Of a DNA stretch of 64,000 nucleotides, positions 48,058-56,296 are shown in pieces (within the stretch, counting starts at the first letter, position 1; the number at the start of each line of letters is the position of its first letter). Position numbers and translations under genes: made by a program. Origin of the DNA: Myxococcota bacterium (GTDB taxonomy: Bacteria > Myxococcota > B64-G9); NCBI GenBank assembly GCA_022710975.1, contig JAKLGA010000016.1, positions 62,001 through 126,000 of the forward strand. Direction: 5' to 3'. The notes below the pieces were generated by a model that searched no databases, was not told where the DNA came from, and was given only the letters and a program-made list of their open reading frames with translations.

Positions 48058-48082
48058 CAACTCCCCGCGCGCTCGATACAAA
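48054..48082 (+). promoter_or_regulatory. Near-consensus sigma70 promoter
   Basis: TTGACA (48054-48059), exactly 17 bases, TACAAA (48077-48082). This is the best housekeeping promoter in the window. It overlaps the stop codon of the sigma54 activator gene and drives the 24-codon gene, then the acyl carrier protein cluster. Confidence 0.8.
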
Positions 48083-48117
48083 TGGCCACCGGACGTGCGG
48101 CACGGAGGTACGCTGGC

Positions 48118-48192
48118 ATGATTACCGTGATGGCGATCGCTGGCAGCCTGCTGATGATGGCGCTGTTCGTGATGTCCCAGCAAGGATTCTGA
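48118..48192 (+). CDS. 24-aa hydrophobic membrane peptide
   Basis: A 25-codon frame (ATG 48118, TGA 48190-48192) lies about 30 bases after a near-consensus promoter and 8 bases after a GGAGG ribosome site. It encodes a peptide with an uninterrupted hydrophobic, Met-rich stretch (I-T-V-M-A-I-A-G-S-L-L-M-M-A-L-F-V-M) and a polar Q-Q-G-F end: a single-span membrane peptide by composition. The acyl carrier protein begins 27 bases later. It could be a leader peptide, a small regulator of the lipid enzymes, or a membrane-anchored cofactor. I know of no described homologue. Confidence 0.7.
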   Translation: MITVMAIAGSLLMMALFVMSQQGF

Positions 48193-48219
48193 GCGCGGAG
48201 GGGGTACGGAAGGCGTGGC

Positions 48220-48462
48220 ATGACCCGCGAGCAGATCGACACCCAGATCCTCTCCATCCTCGAGGAGAAGTTCGAGATCGTGTCCCCGGGCATGGACGAC
48301 GACCTCCGGGAGAAGCACAACTTCGACTCCATCGACGCCATCGAGCTGCTGGTGGCCATCGAGGACATGCTGGGCCGCGCGCTGTCCCCCGAAGAGAAGA
48401 AGCCCGCCATGGAGATCCGCACCATCCGCGAGATCTGCAGCTACGTGGAGGGCCTGGGGTAG
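48220..48462 (+). CDS. Acyl carrier protein
   Basis: The 80-aa protein has the ACP four-helix pattern with F-D-S-I-D-A-I-E-L-L, in which Ser36 or so would carry the 4'-phosphopantetheine arm. It is acidic and starts at ATG 48220 with GGAGGGGG upstream. It is followed by a ketoacyl synthase and an acyltransferase, so it is likely dedicated to that pathway rather than the main acpP. An 8-bp hairpin spans its stop codon. Confidence 0.9.
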   Translation: MTREQIDTQILSILEEKFEIVSPGMDDDLREKHNFDSIDAIELLVAIEDMLGRALSPEEKKPAMEIRTIREICSYVEGLG

Positions 48463-48472
48463 CGCCAGGCCC
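48450..48472 (+). promoter_or_regulatory. Intercistronic hairpin at the ACP stop codon
   Basis: GGGCCTGG (48450-48457) pairs perfectly with CCAGGCCC (48465-48472); the loop contains the TAG stop. It may cause partial termination or stabilise the upstream mRNA, allowing more carrier protein than synthase. Confidence 0.45.
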
Positions 48473-48502
48473 CCGGTCCACCCTCCCCGCGCCGAGGTCC
48501 CC

Positions 48503-49738
48503 ATGGAACGCAGAGTCGTGATCACCGCCTGCGCCGCGATCACCCCCATCGGCAACACCGAGGCGGGCATGTGGGACGCCCTGGTGCACGGGCGTAGCGG
48601 CGTGAAGGCGTTGAAGCCCGACGAGCTGCTGAGCAAGTACATCCACTCGGGCGCCTTCGGCACCGTGGACTACCCCATCGCCTACGAGTTCGAGCGCCAG
48701 CACCGCAAGACCATGGGGCCGGTCTCCTACTACGCCTGCCAGGTGGCCAAGGAGGCGCTGGCCCAGGCCCAGCTCCCGCCCGAGCTCTTCGGCTCCGGGC
48801 GCATGGGCGTGGCCTTCGGCTCCACCCACGGCAGCCCGACCGTGCAGCGGGCCATCTACGAGACCTTCTTCTCCGGGAACCGCACCAAGGTCAGCGGCAT
48901 CAGCGCCGCCGAGTACCTGAAGTCGATGGTGCACACCACCGCGGTGAACATCACCAAGATGTTCCACATCACCGGGCGGGTGATCGCCTCCTCGACCGCC
49001 TGCACCACCTCCAGCCAGTCGATCGGCTACGGCTTCGAGGCCATCAAGTTCGGGCTGCAGGAGGCCATGCTGTGCGGCGGGGCGGACGAGTACGACCTCA
49101 CCACGGTGGCCGTGTTCGACAACCTGCTGGCCTGCTCGACCGCCTTCAACGACACCCCCGGGCTCACCCCGCGCCCCTTCGACAAGCGCCGCGACGGGCT
49201 GGTGGTCGGCGAGGGCGCGGGCGCGGTGGTGCTCGAGTCCCTGGAGCACGCCCAGCGGCGCGGGGCCCCGATCCTGGCCGAGGTGCTGGGCTTCGCCTGC
49301 GGCAACAACGGCGGCGACCTCATCCTGCCCAACGCCCAGGGGGTGCAGCAGACCATCAAGCTGGCCCTGGAGAGCGCCCAGCTGAGCCCCGCGCAGGTGG
49401 ACGTGATCAGCGCGCACGCCACCGCCACCCGCATGGGCGACATCATCGAGGCCCAGGCCATGGGCGCGATCTACGGGCATGGCCCCTGGGTCACCGCGCT
49501 GAAGAGCTACATGGGCCACACCATGGGCTCCTGCGGCGCGATCGAGACCGTGCTGATGCTGTCGATGATGAAGCGCGGGGTGATCGCGCCGACCCTCCAC
49601 CTGGAGGAGATCGACGATCGCTGCGCCATGGTGCGGCACGCGCAGGAGCTGGTCGAGCAACCCATCCGCGTCGCCGCGGTGCAGAACTTCGCCTTCGGCG
49701 GGGTCAACACCTGCCTGTTCCTCAAGCGCTTCGAGTAG
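48503..49738 (+). CDS. Beta-ketoacyl-ACP synthase (FabF-like)
   Basis: The 411-aa condensing enzyme has the Cys-His-His triad of KAS I/II: Cys167 in S-T-A-C-T-T-S, His305 in S-A-H-A-T-A-T and His339 in Y-M-G-H-T-M-G, plus P-F-D-K-R-R-D-G and G-E-G-A-G-A. It condenses malonyl-ACP with an acyl-ACP. The dedicated ACP and acyltransferase next door suggest a specialised lipid. The gene starts at ATG 48503 after GAGGTCCCC and is followed 4 bp later by the acyltransferase. Confidence 0.93.
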   Translation: MERRVVITACAAITPIGNTEAGMWDALVHGRSGVKALKPDELLSKYIHSGAFGTVDYPIAYEFERQHRKTMGPVSYYACQVAKEALAQAQLPPELFGSGRMGVAFGSTHGSPTVQRAIYETFFSGNRTKVSGISAAEYLKSMVHTTAVNITKMFHITGRVIASSTACTTSSQSIGYGFEAIKFGLQEAMLCGGADEYDLTTVAVFDNLLACSTAFNDTPGLTPRPFDKRRDGLVVGEGAGAVVLESLEHAQRRGAPILAEVLGFACGNNGGDLILPNAQGVQQTIKLALESAQLSPAQVDVISAHATATRMGDIIEAQAMGAIYGHGPWVTALKSYMGHTMGSCGAIETVLMLSMMKRGVIAPTLHLEEIDDRCAMVRHAQELVEQPIRVAAVQNFAFGGVNTCLFLKRFE

Positions 49739-49742
49739 GCCC

Positions 49743-50510
49743 ATGGGCCTCGGCCTGCGCACCCTGAAGTTCACCTGGGACATGCTGGTGCTGGCGATCT
49801 GCGCGCCGCTGTTCTTCGTGGCCTACCCGTGCATGTGCCTGCCCTGGCTGGCGGGCAACGCGCTGTGCGGCCGCCGGATCGATCTGGCGCTGCAGGCCTA
49901 CAGCCACTGGTTCTTCGGCTGGTTCCTGGTCATGGCGGCGGGCATCTCGCCGGGGGTGCGCCTGCGCCTCGAACCGGAGCTCCGCCGGACCCGGGGCTGC
50001 GTGGTGGTGTGCAACCACGTCTCCTACCTCGATCCGCTGCTGCTGGTGCACCTGCTGCCCCGCCACACCACGCTCATCAAGGCCACCTGGGTGCGCACCC
50101 CGGTGTTCGGCTGGTTCGTGCGCCGGCTGGGCTTCATCCCCGCCCTGGGGGCGCTGAGCGGCATGACCGAGGAGCGCATCCAGCGGCTCAGGGCCTACCT
50201 GCAGGCCGGCGGCAACCTGTTCGTGTTCCCCGAGGGCCGGCGCACCCGGGACGGCTGGCTGCAGCCGTTCCACAAGGGCGCCTTCGCCCTGGCCAGGATG
50301 TGCGGGGCGGAGCTGCGGGCCTGGCGCATCCAGGGCACCGAGCGCTGGTTCCCGCCGGGCAGCTACTGGTTCCAGACCTTCTCGGCGGCCGAGATCCGCG
50401 TCCAGGAGCTCGGCCGCCTGCGCCCGGACTACCAGGCCCCGGATTTCTCGGTCCCGGCCTTCACCCAGGAGGTGGAGGCCCTGTTCCGCCAGCGCGCCCC
50501 ATCCCCTTGA
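49743..50510 (+). CDS. Lysophospholipid/acyl-ACP acyltransferase (PlsC family)
   Basis: The 255-aa membrane-associated enzyme has an N-terminal hydrophobic region (about 10-60) and the glycerolipid acyltransferase motifs N-H-V-S-Y-L-D (His and Asp catalytic) near residue 92, and F-P-E-G-R-R-T-R-D-G near residue 163. It would transfer the acyl chain made by the preceding ACP/ketoacyl-synthase pair to an acceptor. It is 4 bp after the synthase gene. Confidence 0.9.
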   Translation: MGLGLRTLKFTWDMLVLAICAPLFFVAYPCMCLPWLAGNALCGRRIDLALQAYSHWFFGWFLVMAAGISPGVRLRLEPELRRTRGCVVVCNHVSYLDPLLLVHLLPRHTTLIKATWVRTPVFGWFVRRLGFIPALGALSGMTEERIQRLRAYLQAGGNLFVFPEGRRTRDGWLQPFHKGAFALARMCGAELRAWRIQGTERWFPPGSYWFQTFSAAEIRVQELGRLRPDYQAPDFSVPAFTQEVEALFRQRAPSP

Positions 50511-50565
50511 CCCCTCCGGCCCCCCGGCCCCATCCTCGGGGGAGCCCCCAGCCACGAGGTGGACC

Positions 50566-53500
50566 ATGAACCGGAACCGGCCCTGCCCCCCGTGCCTGCT
50601 CGCCTGCCTGCTGCTCGCCCTGGGCCTGCCGGCCTGCGACGACCCCGGCCAGGGCCCCGGTGACGGCGGCCTGGACGGCCAGGACGGCGACGCCCTGGAC
50701 GGCGACGGCCAGGACGGCGACGGCCAGGACGGGGTGGCCGACGACGACGGCCCCGATCCCTGCGCCGGCGTCGTGTGCGATCCCGGCCAGCGCTGCGAAC
50801 CGGACGGCGCGGGTGGCGCGGGCTGCGTGAACGAGACCTGCGAGGAGCTGGACTGCGGCCCGACCGAGGAGTGCCGGCCCACGCCCGGCGGCGGCGCCGT
50901 GTGCGCGGACATCTCCTGCGACGGGGACATCGACTGCCCCCCGGAGCGCTTCTGCGACGGCCGGGTGTGCCTCGACGACACGTGCGCCGCCGGCCAGACG
51001 CGCTGCGAGGGCGGCCTGCTGCAGGAGTGCAGCCCGAGCGGCAGCGGCTACCTGGGGCTGTTCGAGTGCGACCCCGACGGCGCCACCGGCAGCGTGTGCG
51101 TCGACGACGGCGCGGGGCGCGCGTCCTGCTCCTGCGAGGACGACTGGGACTGCCCGTCCTGGACCGCCTGCGAGGCCGGCGCCTGCGTGGGGACCGGCCA
51201 GGAGCCGACCTGCCGCCTCGCGCCCCAGCCCTTCGCCAGCGTCCTGCCGGTCCCCGAGATCACCTGGGGCGGCACCGCGGCCGCCCCCGCCGCTGCGGGC
51301 GCGCCCTGCCCGGACGCCGGCCAGGTGGTCATGACCCCGCTGGTCGTCAACCTCGACGACGACAACGGCGACGGGCTGATCGACGAGCGCGACTACCCGG
51401 AGATCGTGTTCGTCACCTTCCGCGGGGCCGGCCACGAGTACACCTCCAACGGGGTGCTGCGGGCCATCCACGGCGGCGGTCCCGCGAAGGGCGCGGACTA
51501 CTTCGCGGCCTGCGGCGGGACCACCTGGCACGAGGGCGACCCGCTCGACCTGGCCTGCGCCTACGCCGACGCCGAGCTCGACTCGACCGCCATCCCGGCG
51601 GCCGGCGACCTGGACGGCGACGGCGGGCCCGAGATCGTCGCGATCGGCGAGGCTGACGAGCTGCTGATCTTCTCGCACGACGGCGCGCGCCTGTCGCTGA
51701 ACGCCGCCGGGAATCTGGGCGGCGCCGACCCGGCCGTGGCGCTGGCCAACCTGGACGGCGAGGGTCTGGCGGAGATCGTCGTCGGGCGCAACGTGTTCAG
51801 CCTGCAGCAGGACGTGGACGGAGTGATCCGGGTGCTCGATCGCTTCAGCGGCACGCTGGCCCACGGGGTCAACGGCCAGGGCCCGGTCTCCTGCCCGGTG
51901 GATCTCGACGGCGACGGGCGCATGGAGATCGTGGCCGGCTCGGTGGCCTACGCCTTCCCCCGGCCGCCGCCCGGGGTCACGCGGCGCGACCAATGCACCG
52001 GGGCCGAGGTCGATCCCGACCAGGTGGCCTTCTGCGCCGGCGAGCTCACGCTGCGCTGGGACGCCCAGGCGGTCAGCGGCGGCGCGCTGCCGTCGCGCGA
52101 GGGCTTTTGCGCCATCGCGGACGTGTGGGGCGCCGATCCGCTCCAGCCGCCCGGCCCGTCCAACCCGCTCGACGGCCGGCCCGAGGTGGTGGTGATCGTC
52201 TCCGGACGGCTGCTGGTGCTCGACGGCGCGAGCGGCGTCCTGCTGGTCGACGCCCCGGGCGGGGCCGGCAACAACGGCGGCGCCCCCAACGTGGACGACT
52301 TCGACGGGGACGGGTTCCCCGAGGTGGGCACGGCCTTCGAGACGGCCTACGTGCTGTTCGACCTGCAGCCCGCCAGCGCCGCCTGCCCGGCCTGGCCGGA
52401 GGCGCTGGTGGATGGCCAGCCGCCGCCCGCCGGGAACCCGGCCCGCGGCCCGAACGGCCAGGCCTGCCTGGCCGACCCGGACTGCCTGGCGGGAGAGGCG
52501 GTCTGTAACCCGCGCATCGGCCGGTGCGTGTGCCTGCACAACGGCTGGGTCCGCGCCACCGAGGACGACTCCAGCCGGGTGACCGGCTCGAGCGTATTCG
52601 ACTTCAACGGCGACGGGGCGGCCGAGGTGATCTACAACGACGAGTGCCGCTTCCGCATCTACGCAGGTCTGGACGGCGAGGTCTTCTTCTCCGAGCCCTC
52701 CGAGAGCCGCACGCGCATCGAGTACCCGGTGGTGGCCGACGTCGACAACGACGGCAACGCCGAGATCGTCTTCGGCGCCTCGAACGAGTCGGGCTTCTGC
52801 TCCGAGGACCTCGACGCCCAGTACAACAACGGGCTGGAGGTGTGGGGCGATCGGGGCGACACCTGGGTGTCCGCGCGCCGCGTCTGGAACCAGCACGCCT
52901 ACCACGTCACCAACGTGCTGGAGAGCGGCGGCCTGCCCTCACGCGAGCCCGCGAGCTGGCTGCCGTACGGCAACCGCGTGTACAACAACTACCGCTCCAA
53001 CCCCCGCGCCTACGACAGCGCGCCCGACCTGGCGGTGCTCGCCATGCAGTTCTCCTCCCCCGACGCGGTGTGCGGGGCGCTCTCCAGCACGCTGGACATC
53101 GTGGTCCAGGTGGAGAACCGGGGCGATCTGCAGGTCGGCCCGGAGGTGGCCCTGCGGTTCGAGGGGCGCTGGGCCGATCCGGAGCTCGTCGAGCCGCTGC
53201 TGGACGGCGCCGGGGCCCCGCTCGAGGTGCGCCTGGGCGCGACGCTCGAGCCGGGCGGACAGCGCTTCGTCAGCGCGCGCTTCGAGGCCACCGACAACCC
53301 CCGCGGCACGCTGCCCGCGGAGGTGCGGGCGATCTTCGATCCAGAGGACCGCGAGCGCGAGTGCCAGGAGGGCAACAACGACCTGGTCGCCGTGGTCTCG
53401 CCGGGGGTGCAGACGGCGGATCTGCGGCTGGCGCTGGGCGCGATCGACGACGGGGTCTGCCCCCGGCCCACGGTGGAGGTGGAGGTCTGGAACGACGGCG

Positions 53501-53754
53501 CCCTGCCCGCGGCCGACTTCCTGGTGCGCTTCTATGTAGGCGACCCCAACCAGGGCGGCGCGCGCATCAAGGACGAGCCCGTGGCCGGCCCGCTCGCCCC
53601 GGGCGCAAGCCTGTCGCTGGTCGTGGTCCTCGAGCCCGTCCCCCTGCGGCCCTTCACCCTGTACGCCGCGGTGGACCCGGACGGCCGCGTGCCGGAGTGC
53701 GACGAGGGCGACAACCAGACCGCCGGCGGCAGCGTGGCCTGCTGGGAGCAGTAG
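50566..53754 (+). CDS. Large lipoprotein with FG-GAP/VCBS repeats and CARDB domains
   Basis: The 1062-aa protein has a lipobox L-P-A-C near residue 21, an Asp/Gly-rich linker (G-D-G-Q-D-G-D repeats), Cys-rich modules to about residue 210, and then at least six integrin-like calcium loops (D-L-D-G-D-G-x-x-E-I-V, D-F-D-G-D-G, D-F-N-G-D-G, D-V-D-N-D-G-N-A-E-I-V) making a beta-propeller (about 260-790). Two CARDB-type Ig-like domains follow (about 825-945 and 945-1060). Such proteins bind ligands at the cell surface. It is monocistronic. Confidence 0.87.
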   Translation: MNRNRPCPPCLLACLLLALGLPACDDPGQGPGDGGLDGQDGDALDGDGQDGDGQDGVADDDGPDPCAGVVCDPGQRCEPDGAGGAGCVNETCEELDCGPTEECRPTPGGGAVCADISCDGDIDCPPERFCDGRVCLDDTCAAGQTRCEGGLLQECSPSGSGYLGLFECDPDGATGSVCVDDGAGRASCSCEDDWDCPSWTACEAGACVGTGQEPTCRLAPQPFASVLPVPEITWGGTAAAPAAAGAPCPDAGQVVMTPLVVNLDDDNGDGLIDERDYPEIVFVTFRGAGHEYTSNGVLRAIHGGGPAKGADYFAACGGTTWHEGDPLDLACAYADAELDSTAIPAAGDLDGDGGPEIVAIGEADELLIFSHDGARLSLNAAGNLGGADPAVALANLDGEGLAEIVVGRNVFSLQQDVDGVIRVLDRFSGTLAHGVNGQGPVSCPVDLDGDGRMEIVAGSVAYAFPRPPPGVTRRDQCTGAEVDPDQVAFCAGELTLRWDAQAVSGGALPSREGFCAIADVWGADPLQPPGPSNPLDGRPEVVVIVSGRLLVLDGASGVLLVDAPGGAGNNGGAPNVDDFDGDGFPEVGTAFETAYVLFDLQPASAACPAWPEALVDGQPPPAGNPARGPNGQACLADPDCLAGEAVCNPRIGRCVCLHNGWVRATEDDSSRVTGSSVFDFNGDGAAEVIYNDECRFRIYAGLDGEVFFSEPSESRTRIEYPVVADVDNDGNAEIVFGASNESGFCSEDLDAQYNNGLEVWGDRGDTWVSARRVWNQHAYHVTNVLESGGLPSREPASWLPYGNRVYNNYRSNPRAYDSAPDLAVLAMQFSSPDAVCGALSSTLDIVVQVENRGDLQVGPEVALRFEGRWADPELVEPLLDGAGAPLEVRLGATLEPGGQRFVSARFEATDNPRGTLPAEVRAIFDPEDRERECQEGNNDLVAVVSPGVQTADLRLALGAIDDGVCPRPTVEVEVWNDGALPAADFLVRFYVGDPNQGGARIKDEPVAGPLAPGASLSLVVVLEPVPLRPFTLYAAVDPDGRVPECDEGDNQTAGGSVACWEQ

Positions 53755-53820
53755 CCTGGCAGGGACCCAGGCCTTGAAAGGCCCCGGGGGGTATGGTTCG
53801 ATGGCGGCCGGAGGCGTCCC

Positions 53821-54978
53821 ATGCCCACCCCCCTGTCCTGGCTCGAGGTCGACGGCCGCGCGCTGGCCTGCAACCTCAGGAAGTTCCGCGCCCGCCTCGA
53901 CGCGCACACGCGGCTGATGGCCGTGGTCAAGGCCGACGCCTACGGACACGGGATGGCGCCGGTGGCGCGCGTGGCGCTCGGCGCCGGGGCGGACTGGCTG
54001 GGGGTGTTCAACCTGGCCGAGGCGCTGGCGCTGCGCGCGGCCGGCCTCCAGGCGCCCATCCTGGTGCTGGGCTACGTGCCGCTGGCCGACCTCGGCGAGG
54101 CCGCCGCCCAGGGGGTGCGGGTGACCGCCTCCAGCCTGGAGACCCTCGAGGCCGGCGCCGCGGCGGCGCGGGCGGCCGGGCAGCCGCTCCACCTGCACCT
54201 CAAGCTGGAGACCGGCACCCAGCGGCTGGGCCTGGACGGCGAGCCGCTCGCACGCGCGCTCGCCCTGCTGCGCGAGCACCCCGAGCTCCACCTGGAGGGC
54301 GCGCACACCCACTTCGCCAACATCGAGGACACCACCGAGCACGACTTCGCCCGCGGGCAGCTCGGGCGCTTCCAGGCGCTCCTGGCCGAGGTGCGCGCGG
54401 CCGGCTTCCCGGTGGAGCTGCCCCACACGGCCTGCACGGCGGCGGCCATCCTCTTCCCCCAGACCCACTTCGCCCTGGCCCGGGTGGGCATCGGCCTGTA
54501 CGGGCTGTGGCCCTCCAAGGAGACCTTCCTGTCCGCCCTGGCGCAGGGCCAGGACGCCCTGCGGCTCAGCCCGGCCTTGAGCTGGAAGACCCGCGTGGCC
54601 CAGGTGAAGCTCGTCCCCAGCGGCGCCTACGTGGGCTACGGCTGCACCTACCGCTGCACCCGGCCCACCCGCCTGGCCATCCTGCCGGTGGGCTACGCCA
54701 ACGGCTACGACCGGCGGCTGTCGAACCAGGGGCACGTGCTGGTGCGCGGCGCGCGCGCGCCCATCCGCGGGCGCGTGTGCATGAACCTGTGCATGGTGGA
54801 CGTGACCGACGTCCCGGAGGTCCGCCTGGAGGACGAGGTGGTGCTGCTGGGCGCCCAGGGCGACGAGCGCATCAGCGCCGAGCAGCTGGCCGGCTGGGCC
54901 GGGACCATCAACTACGAGGTGATCGCGCGCGCGGATCCCCACGCCCCGCGCGTGCTCCTCGGCGGGGAGGGCGGCTGA
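53821..54978 (+). CDS. alr: Alanine racemase
   Basis: The 385-aa PLP enzyme converts L- to D-alanine for cell-wall synthesis. Lys37 in V-K-A-D-A-Y-G-H-G binds PLP; R-V-G-I-G-L-Y-G, G-Y-G-C-T-Y-R-C and C-M-N-L-C-M-V-D-V-T are the usual later motifs. The start is ATG 53821 after GGAGGCGTCCC. It heads a five-gene run: one base separates it from the phosphofructokinase gene. Confidence 0.95.
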   Translation: MPTPLSWLEVDGRALACNLRKFRARLDAHTRLMAVVKADAYGHGMAPVARVALGAGADWLGVFNLAEALALRAAGLQAPILVLGYVPLADLGEAAAQGVRVTASSLETLEAGAAAARAAGQPLHLHLKLETGTQRLGLDGEPLARALALLREHPELHLEGAHTHFANIEDTTEHDFARGQLGRFQALLAEVRAAGFPVELPHTACTAAAILFPQTHFALARVGIGLYGLWPSKETFLSALAQGQDALRLSPALSWKTRVAQVKLVPSGAYVGYGCTYRCTRPTRLAILPVGYANGYDRRLSNQGHVLVRGARAPIRGRVCMNLCMVDVTDVPEVRLEDEVVLLGAQGDERISAEQLAGWAGTINYEVIARADPHAPRVLLGGEGG

Positions 54979-54979
54979 C

Positions 54980-56296
54980 ATGCAGACCGTGATGCTCGAG
55001 ATGGCCATCGACACCTCCGTCGACAGCCTGGGGCCCTGCCGGGTGCCCTCGCCCTACCGCTACCAGCGCTTCACCGCGGACAGCGAGCGGGTGCTGTACG
55101 ACGGGGACGCGGGCCGGGTGAGCGAGCGGCTGCGGGCCGCCCTGCCGGTGACCAGCTTCGAGGCGGCCGGCCCGCGCGCGGACATCTTCTTCGACCCGGC
55201 CAACACCAAGGCGGCCATCGTCAACTGCGGCGGCCTGTGCCCGGGGCTGAACGACGTGGTGCGCGCGATCGTCAACGGGCTCTACTTCACCTACGGCGTC
55301 AAGCGGGTGAAGGGCGTGCGCTACGGCTACGCCGGGCTGAACCCCGCGCTCGGCCTGGCCATGCAGGAGCTGACCCCCGAGGCCGTCAAGGACATCCACC
55401 AGGACGGCGGCAGCTTCCTGGGCTCCTCGCGCGGGCCCCAGCCGGTGCCCGTCATGGTGGACACGCTCGACCGCGAGGACATCCGCATCCTGTTCTGCAT
55501 CGGCGGGGACGGCACGCTGCACGGGGCCGAGGAGATCCACCAGGAGATCAAGAAGCGCGGGCTGAGGATCTCCGTGGTCGGGGTGCCCAAGACCATCGAC
55601 AACGACATCCTGCTGTGCGCCCGCACCTTCGGCTTCGACACCGCCGTCGGCGAGGCGGTCGAGAGCCTGCGCTGCGCCCACGCCGAGGCCACCGGGACGA
55701 TGAACGGCGTCGGGCTGGTCAAGCTGATGGGGCGCGAGTCAGGCTTCGTGGCCGCGCACGCCGCCCTGGCCGAGGGCGACGCCAACTTCGTGCTGGTGCC
55801 CGAGGTGCCCTTCGCGCTGGAGGGGCCGCGCGGCCTGCTGCAGGTCCTGGAGACCCGCGTGCGCAACCGCGGCCACGCGCTGATCGTGGTGGCCGAGGGG
55901 GCCGGCCAGAGCCTGTTCCCGGACTCGGGTCGGGACGCCTCGGGCAACAAGAAGCTGGGCGACATCGGGGTGCTGCTGCGGGACCGCATCGGCGCCCACT
56001 TCAAGGCGCGCGGCCTGGAGGGCTCGGTCAAGTACATCGACCCGAGCTACATCATCCGCTCCGTGCCGGCCAACCCCAACGACGGGGTCTTCTGCCAGTT
56101 CCTGGGCCAGCAGGCGGTGCACGCCGGCATGGCCGGCAAGACCGGCCTGCTGATCTCCTCCTGGGCCAACACCTTCGTGCACGTGCCCATCACCTCGGCC
56201 ATCCAGCGCCGCAAGCACCTGAACCCGGACGGCGACCTGTGGCGGGCCGTGCTGGAGTCCACCGGCCAGCCGGAGCACATGCTGGAGACCCCTTGA
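54980..56296 (+). CDS. 6-phosphofructokinase, ATP-type with PPi-type second motif
   Basis: The 438-aa enzyme phosphorylates fructose-6-phosphate. G-G-D-G-T (near residue 175) has Gly rather than Asp at the donor-selecting position, indicating ATP use, while P-K-T-I-D-N-D (near residue 205) has Lys as in pyrophosphate-dependent enzymes. That combination defines the 'clade X'-like ATP enzymes of plants, trypanosomes and some bacteria. The N-terminal 70 residues are extra compared with the classical PfkA. ATG 54980 follows the alr stop by one base. Confidence 0.88.
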   Translation: MQTVMLEMAIDTSVDSLGPCRVPSPYRYQRFTADSERVLYDGDAGRVSERLRAALPVTSFEAAGPRADIFFDPANTKAAIVNCGGLCPGLNDVVRAIVNGLYFTYGVKRVKGVRYGYAGLNPALGLAMQELTPEAVKDIHQDGGSFLGSSRGPQPVPVMVDTLDREDIRILFCIGGDGTLHGAEEIHQEIKKRGLRISVVGVPKTIDNDILLCARTFGFDTAVGEAVESLRCAHAEATGTMNGVGLVKLMGRESGFVAAHAALAEGDANFVLVPEVPFALEGPRGLLQVLETRVRNRGHALIVVAEGAGQSLFPDSGRDASGNKKLGDIGVLLRDRIGAHFKARGLEGSVKYIDPSYIIRSVPANPNDGVFCQFLGQQAVHAGMAGKTGLLISSWANTFVHVPITSAIQRRKHLNPDGDLWRAVLESTGQPEHMLETP

